Of a DNA stretch of 48,399 nucleotides, positions 34,427 to 43,961 are shown piece by piece. Position 1 is the stretch's first letter. Every line of letters begins with the position of its first letter. Both the position numbers and the translations under genes were made by a program. Source of the stretch: an uncultured Spirochaetaceae bacterium (GTDB taxonomy: Bacteria; Spirochaetota; Spirochaetia; Treponematales; Treponemataceae); NCBI GenBank assembly GCA_902766125.1, contig CACXCG010000038.1:1-48399 (forward strand). The letters are read 5' to 3'. Below the pieces are notes generated by a model. That model saw only the letters and a list, made by a program, of their open reading frames with translations, did no database searches and was not told the origin of the DNA.

Positions 34427-34810
34427 ATGAATGCAATGAGTATGATTGGACAGACAGTGGCAATGGATGGCCGCGCAATTTATTCAGCACAAGTTTTGCC
34501 GACGGCAAAGCGCTCGTGGGTACCGGTACAGAACGGACCGTTCCCCGACAGCTCAGCCGAAGTGGCACAGAACATTGCCCAGAGACTGTCCGAAACAAAG
34601 GCCAATGTCCAGGAGTTGCAGAAGCTCTCGGATATGGTGATGGGACACAAGCTTCAGTTCAATGTAAATGAACAGCTTGGTCGTGTAGTCGTAAAGGTTA
34701 TCGACTCGTCTACTAATGAAATCATTAGGGAAATCCCTTCAGAGGACGTGCAGAAACTGCAGATCCGCATGAAGCAGGCGATTGGTGTGCTTTTCGACGA
34801 AACAATCTGA
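34427..34810 (+). CDS. flaG: FlaG family flagellar protein
   Basis: This 127-residue protein carries the FlaG domain in its C-terminal half: LQFNVNEQLGRVVVKVIDSS, then NEIIREIPSEDVQKLQ, the family core. The N-terminal 50 residues are variable. FlaG influences filament length in several bacteria and typically lies between flagellin and fliD, as here. AGGAGGAAGG precedes the ATG at 34427 by a few bases. A strong terminator follows. Confidence 0.9.
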   Translation: MNAMSMIGQTVAMDGRAIYSAQVLPTAKRSWVPVQNGPFPDSSAEVAQNIAQRLSETKANVQELQKLSDMVMGHKLQFNVNEQLGRVVVKVIDSSTNEIIREIPSEDVQKLQIRMKQAIGVLFDETI

Positions 34811-34813
34811 CGG

Positions 34814-34852
34814 CAAATACGCTGTTACAAGGCGGCGTATTTGTTGTTTTTT
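34814..34852 (+). terminator. Intrinsic terminator after flaG
   Basis: A perfect 9-bp stem CAAATACGC/GCGTATTTG (34814-34822 and 34835-34843) with a 12-nt loop, then TTGTTTTTT. It begins 3 bp after the flaG stop and separates the flagellin group from fliD. Confidence 0.9.
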
Positions 34853-34890
34853 AAAGTGAAGACACCTCTTTATAAGGACTGGTACACGAG

Positions 34891-36978
34891 ATGGCAGGCA
34901 GCGGATTAAGCATACCCGGCGTTACAGACAAATACGGAACCAATGACCTTGTTGAGTCCCTGATGGAAGTAGAGCGCATACCGCTTAAACGCGAACAGGC
35001 AACGCTCGAAACCTATCAGAACCAGCAGAGTGCATGGCAGGAAGTAAACCGCAAAATGTCATCACTTCGCGAGAGTGTTAAGTCACTGTATTCTTTTGAA
35101 AATCCCTTTAACTCAAAACTCACTTCATCCTCAGATGAAAATGCCATAACCGCAGACGCAAACCGTGATGCAGATTTTGGTACCATCAAAATAGATGTAA
35201 TTCATCCGGCAGCGGCAGACCGCTTTATGAGCGGCAGCATCAGTAACGACACCGATGTTCCGCAGGGACGCTACACCTTTACCGTTGGCGAAAAAACCGT
35301 AGACTTCAACTGGAAAGGCGGTAAACTTTCAGACTTTGTTACAGCCCTTAACAAGCGCGGCGGCAACACCATAAAAGCAAGTCTTATCGGCATCTCTTCA
35401 AAAAAGAAAGCGCTTATTATTGAAAGCCTTATTCCCGGAGCTGACAACAAGCTCCAGTTTAAAAACGATGCACTCTCCTTTGCAAAAAGCATAGAGATGA
35501 TTGCAGATGTTCCCGTAGAAAAAACAGAATTCTCTTCTTCCCTTTCAGAATACAAAAGTGCTGCAACCAAAGATTTAAAATCTCAGCAGGGCATGCCTTC
35601 CATTTCAAAAGACAATGTACGCATACAGGACGGAACCATTACCGTTTTACCGCGTGGTGGCGTTGAGATTCCCATTCCCGAAAGCGTACAGGGCGACCGT
35701 ACTCAGCAGATTATCTTTACCTTTGCAGAACAGGAAACAAAAGACATTACCGAAGAAATCAACGAAGGTGCAAACGGACCTAAACTTCCGGATGCAGGCG
35801 GAATTACGTTTGAAGGCATCTTTGTAAACAATAACCCCAGTGACTCAACCGTTCAGACACCGGACGCAGCACAGCAGAAGGCAACACAGCTTAAACCCAT
35901 AAGCGATGACCGCATGCTGTTTGTAAAAACAAAAGACGGCATTGAGTTTGCAGTTGACCTTGATGAATTTGAACCGGATGCAGAAACCGGAGTCCGCACC
36001 GTAAGAATCAACATGGAAGATTACGAGGGAGCCGTTGCAGTCGTTGTCAGAAACAGTAACACGGCAAAAACCCTTACGGTGTCTGTTCCCGAAGCAACAA
36101 ACGAAGCAGACGCACTCGGATACGCACCGCTTAATCCTATAGCAACTGCATCTGATGCAGAGTTTAAATACGAAGGCATCACCCTTACCCGCAGCACAAA
36201 CGACATAGACGATGTAATTCCAAACGTTACCCTGCACTTGCATGACGCAACAGAAAAAACGGCAACGCTCAAGATAGAACCTGATGTTGATGCTGCAAAA
36301 GAAGCACTCATTACGTTTGTAGGACAGTACAATCAGGTGATTGCAGAAATAAATATTCTTTCACAGACTAAGCCTGACATCATCAATGAACTGGAATATC
36401 TGACTGATGCAGAAGTTGAAAAAGCAAACGAACGCTTAGGAATGTTCCAGGGAGACATGTCTCTTACCAGCGGGAAAAGTTCCCTGCAAAGAATCATCAC
36501 CGGAAGTTACCGCTACTCAGAAGATGCAACCGTTACCATGTTAAGTCAGTTAGGCATTTCATCAAATGCAAGCGGCGGAACCGGCGGTTACAATGCATCT
36601 CAGCTTCGCGGATATCTGGAAATAAACGAAAAGACCTTAGACTCTTTCCTTGCCAACAATCTGTCTGAAATAAAAGATCTGTTCGGCTATGATTCTGACG
36701 GCGATCTGATTATTGATAACGGAATCGGATATCTTTTGGACAAACAGCTTTCTGCCTGGGTTCAGACAGGAGGAATTCTTTCCAACAAAATTTCTTCGCT
36801 TAATACACGCATTGAATCATCAAACAAAAAAATCTCTCAGCTTGAAACGCAGCTGGAACAAAAAGAAGCAGAACTTAAAAACAAATATGCAACCATGCAG
36901 GGAACTCTTAACAGTCTGGAAAGTCAGCAGACATCTATAAGCAATTGGGCTAACTCTGGTAACAATAACAACAGGTAG
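34891..36978 (+). CDS. fliD: Flagellar filament cap protein FliD
   Basis: FliD (695 aa, hook-associated protein 2) caps the growing filament and folds flagellin monomers. The N-terminus (GLSIPGVTDKYGTNDLVESL, MEVERIPLKREQATLETYQN) is diagnostic. The centre is a set of beta domains and the C-terminus a coiled coil (about 640-685, ESSNKKISQLETQLEQKEAE). It is longer than usual (450-550 in many bacteria), as in other treponemes. AAGGA is upstream. Its promoter is unclear: TAAAG at 34852 followed by CTTTATAA at about 34868 is a weak sigma-28 look-alike. Confidence 0.95.
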   Translation: MAGSGLSIPGVTDKYGTNDLVESLMEVERIPLKREQATLETYQNQQSAWQEVNRKMSSLRESVKSLYSFENPFNSKLTSSSDENAITADANRDADFGTIKIDVIHPAAADRFMSGSISNDTDVPQGRYTFTVGEKTVDFNWKGGKLSDFVTALNKRGGNTIKASLIGISSKKKALIIESLIPGADNKLQFKNDALSFAKSIEMIADVPVEKTEFSSSLSEYKSAATKDLKSQQGMPSISKDNVRIQDGTITVLPRGGVEIPIPESVQGDRTQQIIFTFAEQETKDITEEINEGANGPKLPDAGGITFEGIFVNNNPSDSTVQTPDAAQQKATQLKPISDDRMLFVKTKDGIEFAVDLDEFEPDAETGVRTVRINMEDYEGAVAVVVRNSNTAKTLTVSVPEATNEADALGYAPLNPIATASDAEFKYEGITLTRSTNDIDDVIPNVTLHLHDATEKTATLKIEPDVDAAKEALITFVGQYNQVIAEINILSQTKPDIINELEYLTDAEVEKANERLGMFQGDMSLTSGKSSLQRIITGSYRYSEDATVTMLSQLGISSNASGGTGGYNASQLRGYLEINEKTLDSFLANNLSEIKDLFGYDSDGDLIIDNGIGYLLDKQLSAWVQTGGILSNKISSLNTRIESSNKKISQLETQLEQKEAELKNKYATMQGTLNSLESQQTSISNWANSGNNNNR

Positions 36979-36987
36979 GGGGAAAAT

Positions 36988-37584
36988 ATGAAACTGATTG
37001 TAAACGGAAACAATATAGACATTACGCTTGAAAATGAACGCACCGTAGGCGAAGTGCTTAAATCATTTGAAGAAGAAGCAGCAAAAAACGATGCAACAAC
37101 CATAAGCATTGTTTTAAACGGGAAAGCAGTTCCCGCACAGGATTTTGAAAACGCAATTCAGCAGCCTATTACCGAAGACACAGTCCTTGAACTTTCGGTC
37201 ATCAGCAAAAACGACATAAAGCAGGCCTTTACCCTTTCTGCAAAAAACTTTGAACAGCTTTCCAAGCAGCTTTCAGAAGTAAGCGTTCTGTTGCAGAGCG
37301 GAAAAGATAAAGAAGCAAACCAGACAATTGCAGATCTTGCAACCGAAATTGACCGCTTCTGTCACACAGCCACACTCAGTGCTCTGTTCCCTGACACCTA
37401 TCAGAAACTTTTGATTGACGGAAAAGAAATCGGAACCTTCTTTGAAGAGTTTGCACCGATCCTAAAAGATTTTGAAGAAGCACTCAAAGGAAAAGATACC
37501 GTTACCGTCGGTGACCTTGCAGAATATGAAATCAGTCCGCGCCTTAACAGCATTGCTGTTGCATTAAAAGAGGAGCTTGCATGA
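36988..37584 (+). CDS. Hypothetical protein downstream of fliD, possible export chaperone
   Basis: I do not recognise this 198-residue cytoplasmic protein. Residues 1-75 look like a beta-grasp (ubiquitin-like) fold: MKLIVNGNNIDITLENERTV, then a helix and ISIVLNGKAVPAQDF. The rest is helical (QLSKQLSEVSVLLQSGKDKE), ending with YEISPRLNSIAVALKEEL. fliS, the flagellin chaperone, is usually found next to fliD but is not seen here, so this protein may take that place; this is inference from position. GGGGG lies close to the ATG and the stop overlaps the PilZ gene by 4 nt. Confidence 0.7.
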   Translation: MKLIVNGNNIDITLENERTVGEVLKSFEEEAAKNDATTISIVLNGKAVPAQDFENAIQQPITEDTVLELSVISKNDIKQAFTLSAKNFEQLSKQLSEVSVLLQSGKDKEANQTIADLATEIDRFCHTATLSALFPDTYQKLLIDGKEIGTFFEEFAPILKDFEEALKGKDTVTVGDLAEYEISPRLNSIAVALKEELA

Positions 37585-38666
37585 ACAGTACCGGAAGCCT
37601 TGTAGATAACCGTTCAAATCCGTATATTTTTGTCGTATTAGCCATACTGCTTGTTGTAGCAGCAATTCTGATTCTGGTACGGTTTTTGACTTTATTCATT
37701 GAAAAAAAACGTTCATCACCGGAATGGATTGAAGCTCAGAAAAAACTTCCGACTACACGCAAAAATATTGAAGCAGTTGCACGCAACGCACGCCTTACCG
37801 CAGAAGAAACTTCTGTACTTGCAGAAATCTGCAAACGATTTAATGCACCAAACATTGAATATCTTATCCGCGACCAGCAGCAGATTAACTCTATGTGTGC
37901 CGAATTTTATCAGGCAATGATTGCACTGGGTAACCGTGAAGACACGCTGTTTAACATGTTCAATGTACGCTATAAGCTTGAAAAACTGCATGACAATGCA
38001 AACATGATTCACGACACCAGACAGCTAAAAGAAGAACAGGGACTGTTATACATCACACCGGACAACAACGGACACTATCAGCTGATTCTTGCATCATCTG
38101 ATGCAAAAGGTGTATACCTAACCCTTCCCGACCAGATGATTGAAATGAATCACAAGCCTGCAGAACTTTCAAAAATTTCGCTCAGTTTCGTAGGTACAAG
38201 CGGCCTTATGTACCGGTTTGAAACACGCGTCATCCGCTATGAAAAAAACAAAGAAGACAAAACCCTTATGTACGTGTCACATTCTTCTACCCTGAACGTA
38301 CTGAACAGGCGACAGACAAAACGTATGACCGTAAACAAGGAGTGCACTTTCCGTGCAGCAAAAGACAGCGGTAAAAAAGCACGCGACGGATCTGTTATCT
38401 ACGACATAATGGAAAAAAATCACACGGGAACACTCATCGATATGTCTGCAAGCGGCTGTTGTATGAAAGTCGGCATTCCTATTCTGCCTAATCAGAGCAT
38501 GCAGGTTTCTGTTCCCACCAGTGACGGAGTTGAACGCACTGCAGTCGGTCTTATTGTAAACTCAAGAAAACCACAGCAGGGTGACGGATATATTCTGAAC
38601 GTAAAATTCACACAGATCGGTAAGGAATTACAAAACCGAATCTATGCTGATGTGTACGGATATTAG
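37581..38666 (+). CDS. Membrane-anchored PilZ domain protein (c-di-GMP effector)
   Basis: This 361-residue protein has one N-terminal membrane helix (about 14-40), a helical cytoplasmic region (about 45-145), a YcgR-like N domain (about 150-240) and a PilZ domain (from about 243). The c-di-GMP-binding residues are present: R244xxxR248 (RRQTKR) and DMSASG at 287-292, matching D/NxSxxG. PilZ proteins of the YcgR type brake or tune the flagellar motor when c-di-GMP is high; the place after fliD supports a motility role. The membrane anchor is unusual for YcgR. Confidence 0.88.
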   Translation: MNSTGSLVDNRSNPYIFVVLAILLVVAAILILVRFLTLFIEKKRSSPEWIEAQKKLPTTRKNIEAVARNARLTAEETSVLAEICKRFNAPNIEYLIRDQQQINSMCAEFYQAMIALGNREDTLFNMFNVRYKLEKLHDNANMIHDTRQLKEEQGLLYITPDNNGHYQLILASSDAKGVYLTLPDQMIEMNHKPAELSKISLSFVGTSGLMYRFETRVIRYEKNKEDKTLMYVSHSSTLNVLNRRQTKRMTVNKECTFRAAKDSGKKARDGSVIYDIMEKNHTGTLIDMSASGCCMKVGIPILPNQSMQVSVPTSDGVERTAVGLIVNSRKPQQGDGYILNVKFTQIGKELQNRIYADVYGY

Positions 38667-38682
38667 CGAAGGAGTTATGGTA

Positions 38683-38711
38683 TTGCAAAAAACTTATTTT
38701 TGCAGTATTCT
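38683..38711 (+). promoter_or_regulatory. Promoter of the small conserved protein gene, inside a hairpin, leaderless layout
   Basis: TTGCAA (38683-38688), a 17-bp spacer and TATTCT (38706-38711); ATG 9 bp later at 38721. The -35 lies in the 5' arm of a perfect inverted repeat TGCAAAAA/TTTTTGCA (38684-38704) that could be the terminator of the upstream PilZ unit. Confidence 0.5.
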
Positions 38712-38720
38712 ATATAAGAT

Positions 38721-38984
38721 ATGACAGTTTTGGGAATTGACCAGATCCAGAAGGATGAAGGTCACATCTTTTACCGACAGAAGTACTCAGGTGTTGCAAC
38801 AATAGAAATTGTCTCTAAGAATGTTTCATTCCCGCTGACGTTTATCATTGATACAAATCCACTGGGCATAAAAACAATCGAAATCGGTATTTTGCCGCAG
38901 GATGTAAGCTATCCTATCATTCCCCTGAAAAAAGCACTCAAAGAATACGTTAATACTCTTTCTGAACAGGGAAAACTTCCGTAA
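38721..38984 (+). CDS. Small conserved hypothetical protein upstream of tsaE
   Basis: I do not recognise this 87-residue protein. It is probably cytoplasmic, with beta strands in the first two thirds (SGVATIEIVSKNVSFPLTFI) and a C-terminal helix (IPLKKALKEYVNTLSEQGKL). No cysteine or obvious catalytic motif is present. It lies 11 bp before tsaE and is likely co-transcribed with the tsaE-tsaB pair from the promoter just upstream. Confidence 0.75.
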   Translation: MTVLGIDQIQKDEGHIFYRQKYSGVATIEIVSKNVSFPLTFIIDTNPLGIKTIEIGILPQDVSYPIIPLKKALKEYVNTLSEQGKLP

Positions 38985-38995
38985 GGGGTTGTCAC

Positions 38996-39439
38996 ATGAC
39001 CCTTTCTTTTACCACTCACAATGCAGAACAGACAATCTCGTTAGGCACAAAAATCGGTGCACTGCTTACGCCCGGTGATGTCATTGCCATGACCGGGACC
39101 CTTGCTGCAGGAAAAACAACAATCACCAAAGGCATTGCACAGTCACTGGGAGTTACCGAAAACATAACCAGCCCAACCTTCTGTCTTATAAGCGAATACG
39201 AAGGAAGCAAAATTCCGCTGTATCACATGGACATGTATCGGCTTGACGGTGCAGAAGATTTTGTAAACCTGGGTGTAGATGACATGCTGTACGGAAACGG
39301 AGTGTGCATCATTGAATGGAGCGAAAAAATCCAGTCAGAAATTCCTGCAAAGGCAATCAGGCTGGACATACAGGCAACCGGATCCGAAGAACGCACCATC
39401 ACCATAGACAACTGGAATCACGGAGACATACAGCTATGA
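38996..39439 (+). CDS. tsaE: tRNA threonylcarbamoyladenosine biosynthesis ATPase TsaE
   Basis: TsaE (147 aa) is the ATPase that drives the TsaBD complex in making t6A at position 37 of ANN-decoding tRNAs. Walker A GTLAAGKTT is at about residues 34-42 (most relatives have GxLGAGKT), followed by the family motifs NITSPTFCLISEYEG and YHMDMYRLDG and the switch IIEWSEK. AAGGGG precedes the ATG. The stop overlaps tsaB by 4 nt. tsaD is not in the window. Confidence 0.93.
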   Translation: MTLSFTTHNAEQTISLGTKIGALLTPGDVIAMTGTLAAGKTTITKGIAQSLGVTENITSPTFCLISEYEGSKIPLYHMDMYRLDGAEDFVNLGVDDMLYGNGVCIIEWSEKIQSEIPAKAIRLDIQATGSEERTITIDNWNHGDIQL

Positions 39440-40128
39440 ATGCACTTGCCGTAGACTGCGCATCAAATACACTTACCGTCAGCGCTAAGAAAAACAACGA
39501 CTTTATGCAAACCACCATGCAGATGGGATTGCGTCAGTCAGAAAAACTGTTACCCATCATTGACAGCCTGCTTAAAGAGCTGAACCTTAGTGCAAAAGAA
39601 CTTGATTACACTGCACTTACCATAGGACCCGGAAGTTTTACCGGCTTACGTCTGGGAGCCGCAACACTGAAGGCACTGACGCTTGCAAACGGAACCCCTT
39701 TGTACGGATTGAATTCGCTTGATGTGTATGCACACGCTTTCTTAGGCTGCGGAAAAACCATTCTTTCTCTGGTTGAATCAAAAGATGCAGAATTTTTTTA
39801 TGCACTGTACGAAAACGAAAAAAGAATTACCGATGTCTGTGTCGGAAATGCAGATGAAGTTTTTAATGCGATTGCTTCTTACGAAACAGTTATTGCAACA
39901 GGTCCGGGAACAGAACGGCTGATCTCTCTTGCAGACGAAACACAGAAAGCAGTTTTAAAAACAGTACAGCCGCACATTACCGACGGCAGAGTGTTATTTA
40001 ACCTGGCAGAAGATGCAATTGCAAAAAAAGAACCGGCCCTTAAAGACTATGACGGACCGGTTTACTATAAGAAAAGTGAAGCAGAACTGGTGCTTGAACG
40101 CAAAGCGTCAGAAACACCTTCTACTTAA
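39436..40128 (+). CDS. tsaB: tRNA threonylcarbamoyladenosine biosynthesis protein TsaB
   Basis: TsaB (230 aa) is the ASKHA-fold scaffold partner of TsaD in t6A synthesis. The start [17 protein letters not shown] matches the family and overlaps tsaE (ATGA). Further motifs are [16 protein letters not shown] and [20 protein letters not shown]. Its stop overlaps the csrA stop on the other strand by 8 bp, so the two genes are tail to tail. Confidence 0.93.
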   Translation: MNALAVDCASNTLTVSAKKNNDFMQTTMQMGLRQSEKLLPIIDSLLKELNLSAKELDYTALTIGPGSFTGLRLGAATLKALTLANGTPLYGLNSLDVYAHAFLGCGKTILSLVESKDAEFFYALYENEKRITDVCVGNADEVFNAIASYETVIATGPGTERLISLADETQKAVLKTVQPHITDGRVLFNLAEDAIAKKEPALKDYDGPVYYKKSEAELVLERKASETPST

Positions 40129-40360
40129 GTTTTGTAGAAAGCAGCTTAAGCATATCCTCCATACGCTGAGGCCGTTCGCTTGCTGCAGCCTGTTTATTTT
40201 CCTGCTGAATGGCTTCAAACACTTCCTGTCTGAAAACCTTTACATTCTTGGGAGCTTCAACACCGACTTTTACCTGATCACCGTTTACACCAATGACCGT
40301 AATGGTAATGTCGTTTCCGATTTTGATTTTTTCATCTATCTTGCGGGACAGAATCAGCAT
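40121..40360 (-). CDS. csrA: RNA-binding translational regulator CsrA
   Basis: CsrA (79 aa) binds GGA motifs in mRNA leaders and blocks ribosome entry. The core [20 protein letters not shown] and [20 protein letters not shown] is intact, including the RNA-binding Leu4/Arg6 and the VxRxE-type strand at about 42-48. The C-terminus is about 15 residues longer than in E. coli and basic ([13 protein letters not shown]), as in bacteria where FliW binds CsrA. Start and fliW stop share one base (TGATG) with AAGGAGG upstream. The most likely target is flagellin mRNA. Confidence 0.95.
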   Translation of the reverse strand: MLILSRKIDEKIKIGNDITITVIGVNGDQVKVGVEAPKNVKVFRQEVFEAIQQENKQAAASERPQRMEDMLKLLSTKLK

Positions 40361-40812
40361 CAGCGTGCCTCCTTCTTCTGAACCGCCGCAAGCAGATTGT
40401 GCTTTGTTGTCCAGCGAGTATCACTCAGGACAGCCTGCATGCACTGTCTGTTTTTGCGATTGATAACCAAAGGTCCCTGCAGGTTTGCCGTAATATCAGA
40501 ACCATCAGAAGGAACGGTTACGATTGCAAACACAAGAACATCAAGCGGATCTTTTATTCCGATCTTTGCAAGAGATTTGTCATCAATATCAGCCTCGTAA
40601 TCATCACAGATCAAAAACGGATCTATGAGTAAGAATGCAAGATTTTTATCCTGCAGAGACTGCAGATAGATAAACGGTTTGTATTCACTGTCTATCAGCG
40701 CAAAGTCTGTATACTCTTCAAACCCAAACAATCCTGACGGAATTGTAATAAGCTGTTCTTCTGAAACTTCAACCATTCCACTAGATTTTGTAGATACCTG
40801 CATGTTCATCAT
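40360..40812 (-). CDS. fliW: Flagellar assembly factor FliW (CsrA antagonist)
   Basis: FliW (about 150 aa) binds flagellin or CsrA: when flagellin piles up in the cytoplasm FliW is titrated away and CsrA shuts flagellin translation. Family motifs: [39 protein letters not shown] and [19 protein letters not shown]. Three ATGs (40812, 40809, 40803) are possible; AAGGA inside the flgL end fits the third (MQVSTKSSG) best. It lies 2 bp after flgL and is coupled to csrA. Confidence 0.94.
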   Translation of the reverse strand: MMNMQVSTKSSGMVEVSEEQLITIPSGLFGFEEYTDFALIDSEYKPFIYLQSLQDKNLAFLLIDPFLICDDYEADIDDKSLAKIGIKDPLDVLVFAIVTVPSDGSDITANLQGPLVINRKNRQCMQAVLSDTRWTTKHNLLAAVQKKEAR

Positions 40813-40814
40813 CC

Positions 40815-42059
40815 TTATCGTAAGTAATCAAGCAGTGTGCTGGAATACATTTTACCTGCATTGCTGAGTGTTGCCTGGTTTACGGTTTCAAGCATGTTCA
40901 AATCCATGATTGCCTGAGTCATATCAACATCACCTTCACGGCTTACCAGGTTAGTCACATTCAGCGCAGTTTTAGAATCGCGTTCAACATTAACCAGTGC
41001 ACGTTCATAGTCACTGCCAACCTTTGCAAGACGAGAGGTAAGGTTTGACATACCCGCATCAATTGAACCAAGCACTCTTCCGCCGATTGCTTCCTGATCA
41101 CCACGAAGCATTGCATCACGAAGAGCAATAACGGTATCAAACAGAGAACCGCCTGAAACGCTTACACCGGTTGCAATGTTATACGGAGGCTTCTGACTTG
41201 AATCTTTAATAATGCCCATATCTTCAAGCACGGTTCCTGATTTGTCGGTAAGCCATAACTGTCTGCTGTCTGTTGTTACCAGATCAAGACCGTGTGTTAC
41301 CGGATCAATGCTTGCCTTAACTGCTGCACCACTGTTGTTTATTTTTGCAACAACGGCATACACGTTGTCTCCCTGTGTAATGGCAATCTGCTGTCCGTCT
41401 ACCGAAATGACAGAATCTTCGCGTGCCTGCCAAGAGCTTAAATCGCGGGAAGAAAGCAGTTTCTGCTGTTCAGCCCAGAAGGTACGGTTACCGCTTGTAT
41501 CAACAGGAATATATGCGTTTTCATCAACTTCAATTTTATTTGTATCAACATTACCCTGATACCGAACTTCTGAAATTAACGGATAACCGCTTCCCTCTAC
41601 GTTTCCCATAACAACATCAAAGGCAATTGTCTTTGTGCTTGTACCGGAGAACAGATAGTTTCCGTCGGGACCAACTGCATTAGCATTCTGAACCAGTTCC
41701 TTTAACAGTTCATCAACTTCTACAGCCATATTCTTAAGGTCATCAGTGTTGTAGATACCGTTTGCACCGGTTACTGCCAGTTCGCGGACGCGCTGCATAA
41801 TCTGAAGGTTCTGATTGATGTAGCCTTCGCGCACCTGAAGGTCATCTGCCATAACCTGAGCATTCTTCTGAAACTGATTAACGCGTGAAAGATATGACTT
41901 ATAGCGAACCAGGTGTCCTGCAGCAAGAGGATCATCGCGCAATTGATTGATGCGGTTCTGGGTTCCCAGCTGTTTCTGAACCAGTGCTGAACGAACTTCC
42001 TGTGAACGGAGCGAGCGCTGTGTCGTGTTATTGTTAAACTGTGAACTGATTCTGTGCAT
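40815..42059 (-). CDS. flgL: Hook-filament junction protein FlgL
   Basis: FlgL (414 aa, HAP3) joins hook and filament. The flagellin-like N-terminus (MHRISSQFNNNTTQRSLRSQ, then LGTQNRINQLRDDPLAAG) and C-terminus (MDLNMLETVNQATLSNAGKM) frame a variable centre. AGGAGGACAGT precedes the ATG. It follows flgK by 17 bp and is transcribed with fliW and csrA. Confidence 0.94.
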   Translation of the reverse strand: MHRISSQFNNNTTQRSLRSQEVRSALVQKQLGTQNRINQLRDDPLAAGHLVRYKSYLSRVNQFQKNAQVMADDLQVREGYINQNLQIMQRVRELAVTGANGIYNTDDLKNMAVEVDELLKELVQNANAVGPDGNYLFSGTSTKTIAFDVVMGNVEGSGYPLISEVRYQGNVDTNKIEVDENAYIPVDTSGNRTFWAEQQKLLSSRDLSSWQAREDSVISVDGQQIAITQGDNVYAVVAKINNSGAAVKASIDPVTHGLDLVTTDSRQLWLTDKSGTVLEDMGIIKDSSQKPPYNIATGVSVSGGSLFDTVIALRDAMLRGDQEAIGGRVLGSIDAGMSNLTSRLAKVGSDYERALVNVERDSKTALNVTNLVSREGDVDMTQAIMDLNMLETVNQATLSNAGKMYSSTLLDYLR

Positions 42060-42076
42060 ACTGTCCTCCTGTTACC

Positions 42077-43948
42077 TTACACGCCAAGTCTGTTGATAAG
42101 GGTATTAATAAGTTCATCCTGAACGGTAACAAATTTTGCTGCTGCATTATAACCGTGCTGGAACTTAAGTATATCTGCAAGTTCTTCGTCAATGTTTACA
42201 CCGCTTATGCTGTCGCGCAGATTGCGAAGATCATCCATGATTGCATTCTGGCTTGCAAGCATATTTGCTGCCTGCTCACCTTTAAGACCGACATTGGTAA
42301 CGGCATCTGCAAAGTAGTCATCGAATGTTCTTTCGCTTCCAATCATTACCTTTGTGTTGCGGATTGCAGCAATTTCTACTGCAGCACGTGCATCACCCGG
42401 TTCTGCATAGCCCTGATCATTTGCAAACGCAGCAGCTACACTTGAAACATCATTGTGCAGGCGGCTGTTGATTTCAATGTATTCAGAAGGATTCAGAATG
42501 GGAGAAACCGCAAACTGAGCACCTGCTAAAGAATCAACTGCATTGGCACGATTGTAGTCAAACGCACCTTCTTCTCCGCTTGCAGAAAGAAGACCTGCAT
42601 AACCGGTAAGGAACATGCCTGAATCTTCTACATGGCGAATGGTAAAGTCAGGATTTTCAAGAGATGCAGATGTTGTTGCCTTAAGCACAAGGTTATTGTT
42701 GCGGTCAAGGTATGCCTTTACTTCTGCCTGACTGTCGTTAATGCGGTTGATGATTGCTTCTACGGTATCTGTTCCGTGATAGGCAACCGTTACGTTTCCT
42801 TCTGCACCGTTTAAGGTAATGGTACCTTCAAGACCAACCTGTTCGGTCATCTTAAGCGCATTTGTACCGGTAAGGCGGAAGATATAGGAGCGGTCTTCTA
42901 CACCGTCACCGTCAGAATCAAAGTTACCGTTTGTATTGTCCACAAACGGATGCTGCACAAACATGTCTAAGCCGGTAACATTATTCTTTCCGATTGCATT
43001 GCGGTGAATGTCGTTTACCAGATCTGCAAAGTTAAGTGCTACGGTATTCAGGTTCTGAATTTCTTTACGAAGATCTACATCACGAAGTTCTACCAGCGCA
43101 CCAAGTGTACCGCCTGTAAAGTGTGCATCTACCTGAGTGTCGTGCCATACAAGCTTTCCGTAACCGTTGTTATCAATAAGCGGCTCATAGTCAATCTGAC
43201 GTGCAACACTACCCTGAACAATAATCTGTCCGTCGGTATGAACCATAAACTCATCAGGGTCATTCTGTGTAACCGTTACATTGATTAAGTTAGCAAGTTT
43301 TTCAACTAACAGATCGCGTCTGTCCATAAGATCATTGGGACTGTCACCCAACGCTTTTACACGGACAATCTCGTTATTTACTTCTGCAATCTGGCGTGCA
43401 TAATCATTTACCTGTTTAACAGTTGCCTGAATGTCTCCGTCAACCTGGTCTGCAATACCGCGAAGGCTCCTGTACTGCTGCTGGAATGAATTTACCAGTG
43501 AATCTCCGCGGGTAATAACTGCCATACGTGCAGCATCACTGTCGGGATCAACAGAAAGTTCCTGCCAGCTTGACCAGAACTTATCCATATTAAAGCGTAC
43601 CGAAACATCATCGGGTTCGTTATAAATCTGTTCAATCTGAATATAGTAGTTGTCGCGGGTTGCCCAGTAAGACTCAAGGTTTGTCTGGCTTACAATGCGT
43701 GCATCAAGCAGTTCGTCGCGAAGGCGGTCTACACTCTGTGTCTGAACTCCCTGTCCCAGCTGACCTGCAACTTCTGCGCGTTCAAGGTCGGGGCGGTAAA
43801 TGGGTTCAAATGTTGAAACCGTTACGCGCTGACGGCTGTATCCCTCTGTGTCTGCATTTGATATATTGTGTCCGGCTGTCGCAATCTGAGTTGAATGTGC
43901 CATCAGAGAGCGTTTGCCCATTTCTATCCCTGCAAATGTACTGCCCAT
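42077..43948 (-). CDS. flgK: Hook-filament junction protein FlgK
   Basis: FlgK (623 aa, HAP1) sits between hook and FlgL. The N-terminal rod-hook signature (MGSTFAGIEMGKRSLMAHST, then TAGHNISNADTEGYSRQ) and C-terminal DEELADILKFQHGYNAAAKF are clear. The centre carries an inserted beta domain (about 330-440, with DNTNGNFDSDGDGVEDRSY, an Asp-rich calcium-site look-alike). GAGGAGG precedes the ATG. It lies 13 bp after flgN. Confidence 0.96.
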   Translation of the reverse strand: MGSTFAGIEMGKRSLMAHSTQIATAGHNISNADTEGYSRQRVTVSTFEPIYRPDLERAEVAGQLGQGVQTQSVDRLRDELLDARIVSQTNLESYWATRDNYYIQIEQIYNEPDDVSVRFNMDKFWSSWQELSVDPDSDAARMAVITRGDSLVNSFQQQYRSLRGIADQVDGDIQATVKQVNDYARQIAEVNNEIVRVKALGDSPNDLMDRRDLLVEKLANLINVTVTQNDPDEFMVHTDGQIIVQGSVARQIDYEPLIDNNGYGKLVWHDTQVDAHFTGGTLGALVELRDVDLRKEIQNLNTVALNFADLVNDIHRNAIGKNNVTGLDMFVQHPFVDNTNGNFDSDGDGVEDRSYIFRLTGTNALKMTEQVGLEGTITLNGAEGNVTVAYHGTDTVEAIINRINDSQAEVKAYLDRNNNLVLKATTSASLENPDFTIRHVEDSGMFLTGYAGLLSASGEEGAFDYNRANAVDSLAGAQFAVSPILNPSEYIEINSRLHNDVSSVAAAFANDQGYAEPGDARAAVEIAAIRNTKVMIGSERTFDDYFADAVTNVGLKGEQAANMLASQNAIMDDLRNLRDSISGVNIDEELADILKFQHGYNAAAKFVTVQDELINTLINRLGV

Positions 43949-43961
43949 ACCAGTCCTCCTC

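Noticed and set aside
34851..34875. Sigma-28 promoter for fliD
   Set aside because: TAAAG is present but the -10 reads CTTTATAA, lacking the CCG core, so I do not list it.
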